Positions 25,026 to 37,531 of a stretch of DNA of 64,000 nt are shown here, piece after piece. The stretch is taken from NCBI GenBank assembly GCA_010094045.1, contig ML986594.1:71228-135227 (forward strand), given 5' to 3'. The translations under genes were made by a program, and so were the position numbers. The notes under the pieces were generated by a model. The model did no database searches, was not told where the DNA came from, and saw only the letters and a program-made list of their open reading frames with translations. Positions within the stretch are counted from its first letter, which is position 1. The number at the start of each line of letters is the position of its first letter. This stretch comes from Lojkania enalia. Its lineage: Eukaryota; Ascomycota; Dothideomycetes; Pleosporales.

Positions 25026-26149
25026 CAAACCAAATGTTGCGCTCTTAGGTCTGGGTAAATAGGTCGTTGCAGCAGTTTGAGTTCAGCACTGGTGGATTCG
25101 TTCAGCTACTCGGTAGAAGAGTATATGGCGTGACCAAGACGTGGACGCGTGGATACGAGATCCCACGAAAGGCTTGTCGCCAGGAATAGAGAGTAATAGC
25201 ACCATGAATTGGAGCTCGACGGAGGCCGGCCCTCGCCCAATAGCGTCTGCGCAGGATTTCAACTGGAGCGTGCAAGCTATTCTGCGTAACAATTGCCCAA
25301 ATCGGAATATGAGGATATCCTCAACTGTTGCGCTGGCCTAGAATATATCAACAAAATGAACAAAGCAAGCTTAAGGTATAGGGTTGATAAAGTACTGTGC
25401 AATGGACCAGCCCTATGAAGTGTTGTACGTCATGCGTCTCACGCTTCAGATCCCCCACATCTTAGAATCTCACAACTCCATGCCGTGCTTACGAAAGGTG
25501 TTCCCAGCTTGCTGGAGAAAGTTCTCACGCATGAGGCTTGATATTTCCGTACCGCTCTCGTTAAAACCCGCAAAGCCGAATCTGATAACGACGCATCGAT
25601 TTACTTCACGTCTATCATTCTTTTTCTCCATCCCAAACCTGAAGGCAAAGAACGGTGAATGAATCAATCCCCGAAAGCGACAAGCCTCGAGCTGCCGTAC
25701 CAGCTCCGAACTCCCAGAGCTGAGTTCTGAGTCTGGCTGCGGCGCCATCGGCGTTCGTACAATACAGGGCAGGTGTTAATGGAGTGATTCCCGATGCGAT
25801 GTCTCAATCGGAGATTTCCCTCATCCAATACCAAACCTCGCGTCGCCATCCAACACTCTCTTCAACAGCACGCTCGTTACGCTTTGACTCACCATCACGA
25901 AACAGCTGTGCGAGCGGGCCTTTTCCTCGCTTCAGACAACAATACAGTACATTCAATACACAGATAATTCCAGTACCAACGCGAATCCACCCGGATATCC
26001 GCTACTGCACGTCTTAACAAGCCACAAGTTTGCTTCACAAGCCGCAGAGCCCGCCCGCGGCACCCATTTTCCCCCGTTGCACTTCTATTCCATCTAGCCA
26101 CTGAGGTTCGCGGTTCGGAGCCACGAATATTCCGCATTAATAATGCACT

Positions 26150-26186
26150 CTGCGACTTTTGTGCAGGCCCGTGACAAAAGTCGCAG
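26150..26186. repeat. Strong hairpin, 13-bp arms and 11-nt loop
   Basis: Arms CTGCGACTTTTGT (26150-26162) and ACAAAAGTCGCAG (26174-26186) are perfectly complementary around a GC-rich loop. Nothing coding surrounds it. It could be the footprint of a small inverted-repeat element or a structured noncoding transcript. Confidence 0.65.
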
Positions 26187-29100
26187 CGAGTTTCTAATCG
26201 CCATCACAAGGTAAACCACTAGGATCACGCGCTAGACTTCGATCCAAGGGAGAGAGTTTGGGGCTCTCGCAAGGACGTATTTGCAGGCCTGAGAGCGAAA
26301 TAGTGTGGCGCTGTGGGGGCTGACTTGCGGGGCGGGGACGTCATGTCACAAGAAGCGACACGCGTCCAGTATTATTATTGCCCTCGAAGGAATATGGAAG
26401 GGTTCTGGTATATTGCTGTGCATGGTTAGTTTGGCGCTCGGTCTCCGTATCCGGCTTCTCGATGCGCACAGGTTTTGGCGTGCCTTCACAAGTCCCAACA
26501 ACCGAATCAAAGGCCCTGGCCGCTGTGCTGCGGTGAAGCGTAAAATATCCCCCTTTTGCGAGCAAAGGATGAGTAGCATGTGCGATTCGCTAGGAGAAAC
26601 AGATTCCGTCGCAGCAGGGCGAAAGGCAAAACCTTACGCCTTCGGGCGAAATGCAACGATGCCAACGAGCTAATTTACCAACATGGCGACCTTGCCAGCA
26701 ATTGTCAAATAGCAAGACGTTTTTTTTCTTGCTGTGCCCCTTCCATCTAATATTTGCGCAATCCCAGAATTGGATTGTCTAATCGCCAAGAAAAACTTTG
26801 CCGTGCGCGTGCCTGTGTCCTCGCCATCCTGTCGTCCCCAGTTGTGGCCGGTGTTGCGTGGTGAAGGCAACGCCCGATGAACGATCCCTCCACAGCCCTT
26901 CCGACCGTGCCGCACCGCGACCACGCGCAAGGCAGCGGTCCCATTCATACGCAGCACGGCGTGGAAAGAGGATGCCGCACATGACTCTACTCGTAACGCG
27001 CCGTGTGTACGACGTTGCATAGTTCTTTCACCCCTTCACCGGTCGGTCAGTCCAGTCTCGCCATCCGTTCCCATCCTGTTCACACCAACAACAATGAGCC
27101 CGCTGTGCCGCAAACGCAAAACGTGTTTCGAAACGCGGGGGCCTAGCTGAAACGGAATCCGCCATGCCTGGCCCATACACACTTGATGATCAATCAGTTA
27201 GTCTCCTGGGTGTATGGATGGATGAATGTACGGCCTGCAAGACGCAAGACGGATCGGACGAGAAGTTCGATACGAGCAGAGGATCTCTAGCACTCGCCAT
27301 ACATCCTGTGCCCGTGAAACGACCCAAGCTCTCCAAACAAAAAACCCCCCCAACATCACAGTTATCATAGGCCCCAAGCAGATAATGGCAAAAAGCCAAC
27401 CATCGACATCCCAGTTGCTCCACGCCACAATCCGCGTCAAGCGAAAACCAACACACGCCATTGGCATTGGCGCCGGGTGGGCAGTGTGCCTAGAGCCGGA
27501 GCCTTGTTACGTCCTGGCTGCCCTACGGTCGATGGGCTGGGGGCCAAAACCTTTGCTGTGCTGTGCTGTGCCGAGTAGTGGGTGGAGAGTAAAATAGCCG
27601 CTTAGGCGCTGGGAGCGTTGGGACGGATTTGGCAGGGCTGAATCCCCGGGACACGGGCTTGAGATGTGCAGATGTGCTCGAAGCGAGGTGATTGTGTATG
27701 ACAAAGCAAGGGAGGTTGGGGTGTGTGATTACATGACTCTAGCTCTGGGTCTGGATTCTGGGCTGTGGGATGGATAGGGGATGATGATGGCGTCACCATG
27801 TATGTAGGCGTGGCAGTTGGACGGACATATTCCGCGCAGAAGAAATCTGGACTGCGAGATTAAACGTATCTACTCCATATCGAGTAAATACAAACCTGCG
27901 GCCAAGCATGGTGAATCTCGCATTTCTATTCAGTGATATTCACGGCGGGAATGATGCATCAGTACCTATTTGCACGTCTGTTGTCTTCATTTGTGAAGCT
28001 AGCCCGCGTCAACATGAAGTATACTATACGCGGAAGCGAACCCTAGACAAAGACAAGATTAGATCGTCGAACATAGCATCCCCGTCCGCAACAACCCTAC
28101 CATTATCTCAAAAGGGAAGATAGGATTTGAGCTTACCTGGACCAGATACATACATACACATAAACATAGCCCGTACAAATTGTATTCGACTAGGCGGAAG
28201 GACCTTACGACAGGTAGCCCTAGGTCGAATCTGTGTGCAGAAACCATTATCCTAACCCGCGAATCAGCACCCTCACAACGGCCTTCCACACTCCCGCTGC
28301 GAAACTAGCCACTCACCCACTCAGGAAATAAAGAGGTGGAGATCTTCATGAATCGTCTTGGCGCACCACGTAGGAATCTCGCTCAGCTTGGCCATATGAT
28401 TGACTGTTTGGAGCAAGGTGACAGGGTTCGTACGACCGAGCTACGATACATGTGAACTGCTAGATGTATCTAGATATGTATTTATGGGGTTGCTCACGAG
28501 CGGGCAGGGACACCAAGCCTCATGCATGAATCAAGATCGCCATTTCGCCGGGGAGGCGTGCGTGCATGGTGTTCACGAATTGCATATGGCGGGTTTGGGT
28601 TAGGCTTGAGGATCTTGGCTGGATGGGTGGTGACGTAGGTGAAGGTTAGGCGGGCAGCGGGCCGGGCGGTACGGTGCGGTGTATGTATGTGCATTTCTTG
28701 GTTGGGGAAACTCGGTAGGGAGACTTGGTAGTGAGGATGTTGGGAGAGATGCGGTGTGCATTTGACGAGGAATGGTACTGATGAGGGGCATTATCGAACA
28801 GGCGCGATACGCATTCCTTCAAGACATGTTATCTAGGCGAGTATAGTGCAGACCTGGAATCAGGCCCGCAATGCAGATGTTGCATTATAGCATGCTGGGT
28901 GAAACTTATTCATTGTACGAAGTTCGTTTGACGAGAGCCGTCCTTGTTGGTAGAGTATGGAGGAATATGACATATGCCTCGTGACGGATACACATGTACA
29001 TTCCTAACTAAGCATACGCGCCCATTTATCTCGTGGCTCAGCACGACACAACATCATTGCCACAATCTAATCTAATCTGTTGTGTGTCCTTGTCGGACCG

Positions 29101-30391
29101 ATCCTCAGTACAATAAAGAGTCCAAGGCATTCATCACGCTACCAGTGTTAAAAAAAAAAAACATTCGCATATCATAGATATAATGTGACTTGAATAATCG
29201 AATGAATAGAATGTAGCTCGCAATAACAACAATCTCGGGTATCATCCGAGTAGAATCTAAGATACACGCCTGCCACATGTCTTCGTTACGCCCAACCCAC
29301 ACCCCGCCTCAACACCTCTTCCCCTACCGCCCACGTATCATTTCAGCTCGCCCATGGAGACTTCCGTGCAGCAATAATCCCCCTCGTGCGCAGAATCCAC
29401 CGACATGATACCCTAACCGCACCACAAAACGTGGAATCAAGTGCCGCATAATCGGACCCCAGACCCCTCACGCCCTTGTTCCTCCCGATAACGTCTCACT
29501 CGGAATCGGCGGATCCCGATAACTACTCCTTCAACGCCCTCCTATCTCCAAGAGCGGTGTGTGTGACAAGTCATATGATGCCTAGGCTGAGCTCTCTATG
29601 GTAGACATGCCTCGCCCGGCATTAGCCGCCATATAGAATCTTCCAAGTCCCATTACGCTCCGCACCACAATCGCACGAGAGCCTTGAGACAGCACATGTG
29701 GCGAAGAAAACAACATCGAATGCGTGGCAGGTCGACATGTGCCGCTCGTCAGGTGGACGGATCGTTGTCTGTAAATAGGATGCAAGGTCAGGACGTCGGA
29801 GGTCTGAGCCATGGTGCGTATGCTGGACAGCCCCTCACCACCAACAGACTCATTGGTGCCAGTTACGCTGGCACAGAAATACTCAGACCGTAGATAGAAT
29901 AGCAGCGGCAGTCTCGGATTTCAATATCGAGCTCGCGCGGAAATAGAGGCGTCGCCATGTTGACAAATCTAGGATACCATTGCGGTCAACAACCATCTCA
30001 ATCCCGCCCCCTCACACCACCAGAATGAAATTACCGGGGGAAACACCTCACAAGCCGGTGTAATATAAGTTGCAAACAATCCCTCCTGCCACTTAGCGAC
30101 TGTAAGTTGTTAAGACCGACTACATCCAACCGATCCTGCTATCACAAGCGGTGAACCAGTGGATTTGTCGAGGGTGGGGTGCTCAAAGGCGTCAGGTGGC
30201 GATGATCGAGTTGCTACTAATCATTAGGAACTCGTGAGCTGTGGGTGAGTAGATGCTGGGTGGGAAGTGACGCAAGCTCCTCTTTATTTTTTTTTATGGC
30301 CATCTAGGAGGTGTACTCAAACGTGTGTCTAGGTCGTCTGGTGTTCACTTTCATTTTCATTTTCATTGTGCCAAATGTTAGCTATCCCAAA

Positions 30392-33242
30392 CTATGCTAC
30401 ACTCATCTTCTTCTTAGTAGCCCTCATTGCGAACAAAGTACCCTCTTTTCCAAATGCTCTTCCGACTTCGACAACAATCATCCTCACAAAGTCTCTGCTG
30501 ACCCAATAACTGCTATGAGCGCCCAGCATGGTAAGGTATTGAATATCCAACGGGCCACCTCCATATTTCATAAAGTAGTCAATTTGCCCATTATCGTTGA
30601 GCAAGTACGCCCGCTTCTCAGCTATCTCCTCCCGAGTAAAATTGTGCGTCTCGAGTTCGACATTCGATGGGAGACGAATCGTGGTAGGTTTGATACTAAT
30701 GGCAGCTACTGCAGGGTCTACAGTCTTCCGAAAGGGGTTGGCAAAGGAAAGCCACGAGGTACTAGCGCTAGGAATGACTGCTGGTTTGAGCATCTCGGAG
30801 TAAAGCACGTCGACGGCTGCATTTAGACGGTAGGCTACAGGGTCGTAAGGATTGATGATGTTGTAAATATTGTCGACAGCAATACAGCCGTACGTTCCTT
30901 GTTCGCCGGCTACTCCTGGTGTAGCATAGGAGTCGGCGCCAGGCTTTTCTTTGTCCCGTCTAGGAAGAAGCGCAGCCTTCTTCAGAAGTAAGAAGAACCC
31001 TACAGGGCTACCGCACACAAACAGCGATTTCGTATCGAAGATGAAGTGGTCTCTCGGCAATTTAGCCTCCGGGAATGACGGATCCCTATATTCTGGTGAG
31101 ACCTGACTTGGTTGTTGACTTAAGATGTCAATCGCCATGACGCTCCCGAGGGAGTGGGCAATGAGATGAACACGTCCCCATTCTGCAAAGCCTGGATTAT
31201 TCAGACACCAAAGCCGGTAGATTCTGTTTGCCTCCTGGATACATGCTGACACCATTTTTGGATTGTGATCAGGTGAGAGATAGTATGGGATATCCAACAT
31301 GACGTCGCTGACAATGCCACGTACGGATGGTAGTGTTTCTGGAGTTATGTCCTTGAGAGAGTATTTGTTCACTGCAGGATCTTCGGTTTCGGTGTATCCA
31401 CTTGCTTCGTCTTCTAGTGAGATTCTCAGCCGCCAATTGACCTGTCTAATGTCAGTGAATGCTCGATAATAATGTAAGCCTCAGAGTAATAGAATAACGA
31501 GGAAATACCGGTAGAACCATGATACCACCCATATCTTTACGTAGGTGACGTTTGACGTCTGGTGTACCGAGTTCTATATTCACTTCCCTTCTGAAAGCGT
31601 TGATGGCATGAGTGAAGTGGAACGTCTCCATTCGCTCGGATAGCTTCTGTCCAATACCATGAATCACAAGAACCAGATCAGTAACCTGCGGACGTTTAGA
31701 GAGGGCAAGCACTGGGTCAGAGAATCGCCTTCTGTACGGGTTTTCGCCAGCTTGGTTTGCGGAAACACCCTCGTGCGCCTTCATCGCAGTTGAGCCCTTT
31801 TTAGGTGGATGAAGTTTGTCCCAGATCTCCTGATCAAAACCCCTCGTCACAGCAATCCCAATACTTCTGCCTTTGCGGATGTAACTTGCTAGCGGTCGTC
31901 TTCCATAGTAATCAGAAGGTTGGAGAGCGGGACGCAAAATATACGCATCCTTTGCATTCGCGTATATCACGCCTGCTTTGCGGTAGATGTTCTTGCGACC
32001 TTCATGGCCATAATCGGCGTCGCCTGCGGCCTTGTTGTCGGGACCATCAGGACCGGTAGATACGTCAATTAGATCGCATACGCCTTCCACAATATCTCGT
32101 CGTTCCTTTTCAGGATCCTGTGGTTCGGGCAGCGTGTTCTGAATAAACCTAGTCTGCATTTGGCTTGAAGTGGTTGGTCGGCTCTCTGGTTTCTTCGGCT
32201 TGTCGGGCCAGAGCTTGTGCAGGATCTTCATCTCGCCCAAGGCACCGACTTCGACTGCACTGTTCAGCTCATCAGTCCATGTCTGGGTCCACGGTTGCAG
32301 ATCCAAATATCCGGCCTCGAGCATATTTGCGACATCAATCTCCACAGGCATCATTGTGTCCTTGTAAAACCAGGTCCCTCGAACGACCTTTGCGACATCG
32401 TTTACGGGCGACCAGTAGATGGGCTCCATACGAATGGATTCGGCGTCCATGACAACATGGTGAAGCCTAGATACGCCAACAGGTACTTTTGCAGACGGTC
32501 CAGGCTTGGGTTTTGAAGGCCTACGCACAGATTCTTTGCCCTTGATGCCTATTAATGCGGGCTCCATGTCCTCGTCCCATTTGTAGCTATCCAGCTCATA
32601 TGGCTGTGGCCGTTTCCTGCCCTCGGCCGACGCCGACATTCGCCGTCCCGATAGGTCTCCACGTGACGGTGCCCTTATGAATGGCGTGCCAGTGGTAGTA
32701 GGGCCCAATAGTGGCGAGCTCTCGCCAGGCTCGGTCGGTCCAAGGGCCCGCAGAGACGTCGAAAGCGTGACGCCTTTTTGAGACTCATTCCTCGAGTCTG
32801 GCCGATGATCGTGCAGCGCATCGGCTGATCTAGAATATTGTCCCTGGCTCGAAGACCTCGTTGAAGGAATGTTTCTGCCTTGTGAAGTTCCCAGCAGTTC
32901 CTCGGAAGACGCAGACACGCCGCGTTTCCTCTTCAGCCTAGCAACAACAGGATTGGTGGGGGTTTCGAGCACCTCACTCGACAGTCTCTTCTCCCCAAGC
33001 TCTTCATTATGCCTCAGTATCTTCTTTCGAAGATCTAGCCATGTATCGTTGATAGCTTCATTGTCGTATTCGGAAAAAGGCCTCGGTGGCTGCCTTCGCT
33101 GGATCGCGGAACCCGTTAACGGCGGAGGAAGAGGGGATAAAGGATCGTCAATAGCGAGCGGCGAGGTATAGAAGTATCGCACAGGGATAGCAGGAGGAGT
33201 TTCGGAGGTATGCAGCACCTCTCGAATGTATTGGTTGGCCAT
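30392..33242 (-). CDS. DDHD-domain phospholipase, PA-PLA1/Ddl1 family
   Basis: Exons 33242-31509 and 31441-30392 joined over a 67-nt intron; 927 residues. The N-terminal third is mostly disordered (Ser/Arg/Pro-rich, about residues 40-240) and is followed by a conserved region (WSPVNDVAKVVRGTWFYKD) typical of the family. The lipase core has an oxyanion-type segment VLVIHGIGQKLSE and the nucleophile elbow HLIAHSLGSVMA (Ser in AHSLGS). The DDHD region follows: FVCGSPVGFFLLL, then NIINPYDPVAYRLNA, and a distal block ending GGPLDIQYLTMLGAHSSYW with the late Asp and His ligands. Family enzymes hydrolyse phosphatidic acid and other phospholipids at mitochondria or secretory membranes. Intact and full length; the intron falls between the HGIG and AHSLGS segments. 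Confidence 0.92.
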
Positions 33243-33850
33243 GGTTGGGTCGATCGATAGCGGGATTCGCTGCGAGATTCGAGAGTTGGCGGCTATTGCT
33301 CATATCATGGCAATAGCAGTATTAGGGCCACGTGTTCCCATCTTGAGGCTATGGGGAGTGACGAGAGCGAAATAAATGTGGGAGCCTGGCGGTAGTGGTG
33401 AATAGGAAGACGTGGTAGTTTCCGTCCCAGGGCGAGCTCCTCTGACGCAACATCTCGCTAACGCCCGAGCATGTGAACGCTAACCATGGGTGCACTACAC
33501 CAAGAATCTCATCAGTGCAAAACACCACCATAGCAATATATTCTGCGGATGTGAGCGACATGCTAATATTTTCTTTGCGAATGCTTTGGCCGATGTGGCT
33601 ATTGGAGTATTACGGATGCCTAGTTGTGCTTGGCTGCATACATAGTGTAAGACGGGCCACCGAACCATGGTTCATCTCAGCTCTATTCACTTAGTATTTA
33701 GTATCTTTGACACCTAGTGCAGCTTCGGATTTTGACAATTATTTCATGTTTTCGAGAAGCAGGAAGAAAGACACATTCCATTGCTATTGCATCCTTACGT
33801 GGAGAAATTAGTGCCATGGCCCATACAATCTATCATTGCTTTCCCAAACA
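33243..33850. other. Promoter side of the phospholipase gene
   Basis: About 0.6 kb between the DDHD-gene ATG and the last codon of the DHCR24-like relict. No supported gene. The base composition changes to AT-rich toward the right, marking entry into the mutated block. Confidence 0.5.
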
Positions 33851-35667
33851 CTAACTCATCCATTTTTCATCCCTCGAAATCAAATACTTCTCACTCCTAA
33901 CCGCAAACCAAGCCCCAACAAGCCCCGCGAAAAGCCACGAAGCCGCTAAGCGCCTTAGCCAATCTAAACCTCTCAGTTGCTTCAGTCGAGCAACATCAAC
34001 CCTTGCTTTATTGTACACAGTCTGCAGACTCGTCGCGGAATATTTTGCCCATAGCTTTTGATACCACTCCTTATCGTACAGACTCCAAAGCTCGTCTTCT
34101 ATATAGTATGTATGAGAGTACAGGACTTTGCGGCCGCCTCATTCGGCGACTTTCGCTTCAAGGTCTCGGTTTTGCTGGAAGAAAAATCTTAACATTATTT
34201 GAAGCTTGGCCCCATACGTCAGCATTCAGCACTGGCTGATGCTTATTGCTCTTAGGATATATGCTACAAGGGCGGAAGGTTGGCGGATCTCTAGCCGTCA
34301 GCGGAAAAAGCTATAACGGCCAGATTCCTAGATACTTCTCCACATATCATATAAACTCCTTAGCCGTATCGTAAGGTAGTGAAAGATCTTGAATTATATA
34401 TCTAGAAGACAAATTGCCTCCGTGAAGTGCCCGGTATAGCATTCAGGTGTGCATAAAGTCGTTATAGAGCCAGCGTGTGAGTGAGTTGAATGGAACGATG
34501 CCGAAATACTTCATTGCCAACTTGCCAACCTAGAATCCGCCTCGGTCGTAATGGAACAGATATTAAGCAAATGGAATACAGTCCGTGGAAGGTCTGTTGG
34601 TGGGCTTCAATTTGACGTGAAGGTAGAATCAGGAGTCCCACGGCCCACTGAAGCTTTGCGACTTTTAGATTGACGGGACATCATTAGTGAGATAGCCGGT
34701 ATTCAGGACTCCGTGGTAGGGAAGAGGCAACGGAGTAGCATCAACTATGCTATCTTCAGTTATGCCATCTTCAGTGCTGCTTCTAATAGTAAGATATCGA
34801 GTCGACTGAGAGCTGGAATCGGTACCCTGTTCAATATAGATATATTTAGTTTAGAAAAGAAATACTATGTAATACTATGACTTTCTTAGGCCCGGCTCTA
34901 CTATTAAGTTGGATAGCTGATTTAGTTCCAGACTTGGTATTCTGACTGATACAAGGTGGATAGAGAATGCTATCTATATAGTCAATATATGGATCTTCTG
35001 TCGCTTTTCGAAGCACCTCAATAATCTTTCCTTTGCTAGAATATGGTTGGTAGACCAGTTTGATAAAATGCTTGGCTGGAATGAGTTTATTTCGAGTTGT
35101 GTAACGATACCAAGAATTCCCATAGACCCGATAGCTTCCATGAAGAGATCTAAATTCTCAGACTCAGATGCTGTAACGATCTGCACATTTGCAAGTACCA
35201 GCCCGATTGGTTCGACAGTCTGATCGAAAGTGCTATACTTAAAGGAGCTTTTCTCCCCTCCAGAGCCAGCAAAACCTCTGCTAACTATGATACCTGGGAA
35301 TTCGATAATAACTAGCGAAATCAAGCCTTGGGAAAGAGTCGCGCGAATCAATCTGTCCACAGACACGTTCGTCTCCACAGTTACCGTTCTCGTCGAACTA
35401 TCGATCTTTAAGATATTAGATAGAGCGCTGATATCTATTATCCGCTCTTTCTTGTTAATTAGTCGAGTGCTGTTGGTAGAGCAATAGGAAATGCAGAATG
35501 GCTCCTAGCAAGCAAAAAGTTCCTGCTCTTGAGTGGAAATTTGGCCAACGAACGCCTAGTAAGATGGCATTTCAGAAGTTGGATTGTGTATCGAAATAGG
35601 GAATCCGATTCCCTTCGTCTTCTCCATAGTTGATAAACGAAGTCGGAATTCAAGCTCTTCTTTCATA
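33851..35667 (-). pseudogene. Relict Delta(24)-sterol reductase (DHCR24/DWF1-type FAD-linked oxidase), RIP-like decay
   Basis: Minus-strand fragments can be followed in family order. Near 35.5 kb is SYCSTNSTR (family HGSTNSTR), then IIDISALSNILKID, then the FAD-binding core RGFAGSGGEKSSFKYSTF and GSMGILGIVTQLEI at about 35.1-35.3 kb. After a poorly readable middle (34.58-34.97 kb) come YDRGGF, VPFNSLTRWLYNDFMHT, SSRYIIQDLSLPYDTAKEF, and finally YSHTYYIEDELWSLYDKEWY with a hydrophobic C-terminal tail ending at a stop at 33851. Internal stops interrupt it, for example a TAG where the family has Trp after YDRGGF, a TGA after MHT where Arg is expected, and a TAG in WPL(W)L. These are C-to-T type changes, many CpA to TpA on one strand or the other. 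Family enzymes reduce the sterol side-chain double bond. No working product is possible from this copy. Confidence 0.88.
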
Positions 35668-35754
35668 TGCTTCTCCTGCAAAGTGACTACAACTAGCGCT
35701 GTTATTAATTCACGAATTATTTAAATACTTCCTTGAAATCAAAATGCTGCTCCT

Positions 35755-37060
35755 TTTTCCACTAGAGCTCATTCATAGCTGGGTATCGACCCGAAAAGAC
35801 CATAGGACTGGAGATATCTTATGCAGCTGCTTCTCTACTATTTGACTATGTGTATGGACTTGCTTATGCCTAACTATAATTCCCCAGGACTCCGGTAAGG
35901 GATTCAATATAATTCTTTACAAAGCTGGCTGCAATTATTCACAATTTTCTTCCCCGAAGTGCTGGTAGCCACTGTAGATGAGCAATGGCTTTGTGCCCGC
36001 TAATCAGTCAAACCATTTAGCCGATTAGGTTATCCTCAATAGGCCACACGAAGCGCTTACTTCGCTGATATGAGCGATATACTAACCGCTCCTCGAGACC
36101 TCGAAACTCTTCCTGTTGATGATCAGCAGCTGGCGTACCTTATGAGAAAGGAATATCTACTTATTCCTAATATCGCGCTCAAGGATATTAAGTCCGTAAG
36201 CAAAGAGAATGGCCTAGCACACCTCGTCACCCTGTTCTAGATGGGATGGTTTACCTCTCATGTATCGTGCGAGCGAGAGATGGCCAAGGATTCTCTACGC
36301 TGCAGGTCACGACCCTTGCATTCATCCTTTGCACACTACATGCTTTCTCTTTCTAGCATTCCAATCCTCTGGATCTAGAAATACAGTTAGTTCTTAGGAT
36401 GGACGTAGATGTTAGAGATATACATCGGCCGGCTGAAGTTCCTCCAGATTCCCTTTAATCTTAGACTATAACACCACTCGACTTTGTCAAGCCGCCTCCA
36501 GACCCTTAGAGTCTTGGTACATCGTTTTGACTTGGCTTTAATGATTATTTTGGCTACAAATATGGCTCTCCCGAGGGTCCTGAACAATCTTTCCTAATGG
36601 CAGAGTGATGCCTCAGAACGGGTCAGTCCTGGCCTGTCAATGTACGTGTTTGTCTCCAATTCATATAATATGGGCTGCACATTGGATTTGCCTGGATAAC
36701 GGGGCTCTCTTCTAGGGCTGGGTGAAGCATGTGGATCATGTCCAATGCAGCCAGTTTCGGTCTAATCTTGATTTACATGGTAGTTATACTGCTAAGTACT
36801 CTGCTATCGCCATTCATGGCTCGCTGGTGGTTCATTAAGGAAGCTAGAAGCATCTTGGAGGCCGTCGTCATGTTACCACAGTGGGCGAAGCTCTTACCCC
36901 ATGGACCATTTGTGTTAGGATATATGGGAGTTGAGCGGCGGTTCTAGTGGAATCTCTCGTCAGACAGTATATTGAGACGTCAGCTGGTCCGCCGTTATAC
37001 TCCATCCATAATCTACGCTATTACAAGCCACCAATTTATGATTGAATCAGTTCTTCAACA
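35755..37060 (+). pseudogene. Relict of a fungal multi-pass integral membrane protein family
   Basis: Plus-strand fragments recall a large, uncharacterised family of fungal multi-pass membrane proteins. Seen in order: LCVWTCLCL and DILCSCFST near 35.8 kb, FTIFFPEVLVATVDEQW near 35.95 kb, SVKPFSRLGYPQ, AYFADMSDILTAPRDL and LPVDDQQLAYL (36.0-36.15 kb), IPNIALKDIKSVSKENGLA, QVTTLAFILCTLHAFSF (about 36.3 kb), TPLDFVKPPPDP (about 36.47 kb), then ARWWFIKEARSILEAVVMLP at about 36.8 kb. Frames shift several times and stops fall at CAA, CAG and TGG positions (AR*SVK, PQ*ATR, LF*MGWF), the RIP pattern. It lies head-to-head with the DHCR24-type relict, about 100 bases apart. Family recognised from memory of its motifs; function unknown. 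Confidence 0.75.
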
Positions 37061-37531
37061 TTTCAAAGTCGCTCAACTATTGTTGAAAATAGCTTTCCGT
37101 ACAAACAAGGAGATGTTTCTTTGTGCCAACACAACGCTTATTCTGACGTGTTTAGGTTACTAATTTCCATGTACGCCACGAAGCAAGATGAAGACAAGAC
37201 GAAGATCACTACCGTAGAACTATAAAAGTACAGCAACACCAAAAACATCAGCAAATAGAAAGGAATGATCTCAATCAAGAATAATGCGTTCACATGAAAG
37301 CAGCAAAGGGTGAAGAAATTTTTATCGCGAAAAGGGCTTTTCAATTATTTAATCCAATTTAGTATCTACGTTCTCTCTGAGACCGCTAAACTATGCACAA
37401 ATATACCAAAAACTAATGAGAAAGCCCTAGCCTGTCTTCTACAAGTTTCCCTACTAAGCCTCAAATAGACTAGTCAATAAAACAACAATCCGCTAAAGGC
37501 CTTCTATCAAAAGCTGAACTCAACTCACCAT
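37061..37531. other. AT-rich intergenic, 3' flank of the LPMO gene
   Basis: No supported gene. AT-rich sequence at 37160-37420 reads like the continuation of the mutated block or the 3' untranslated part of the LPMO transcript. Confidence 0.45.

Larger units (their letters stand above)
18051..30391. other. Gene desert of about 12 kb
   Basis: Read in all six frames I find no domain, no chain of spliced exons and no signature of an intact transposase or reverse transcriptase. The longest frames (19760-20248 plus, 162 residues; 21814-22320 minus) are not recognisable. Noted structure: a 9-bp inverted repeat (19071-19079 with 19102-19110), a C-run of about 14 at 21887-21900, palindromes near 24.9 and 25.0 kb, a 13-bp hairpin at 26150, and TTTTCA tandem units near 30350. 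Probably old, eroded repeats or lineage-specific noncoding DNA. Confidence 0.55.
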
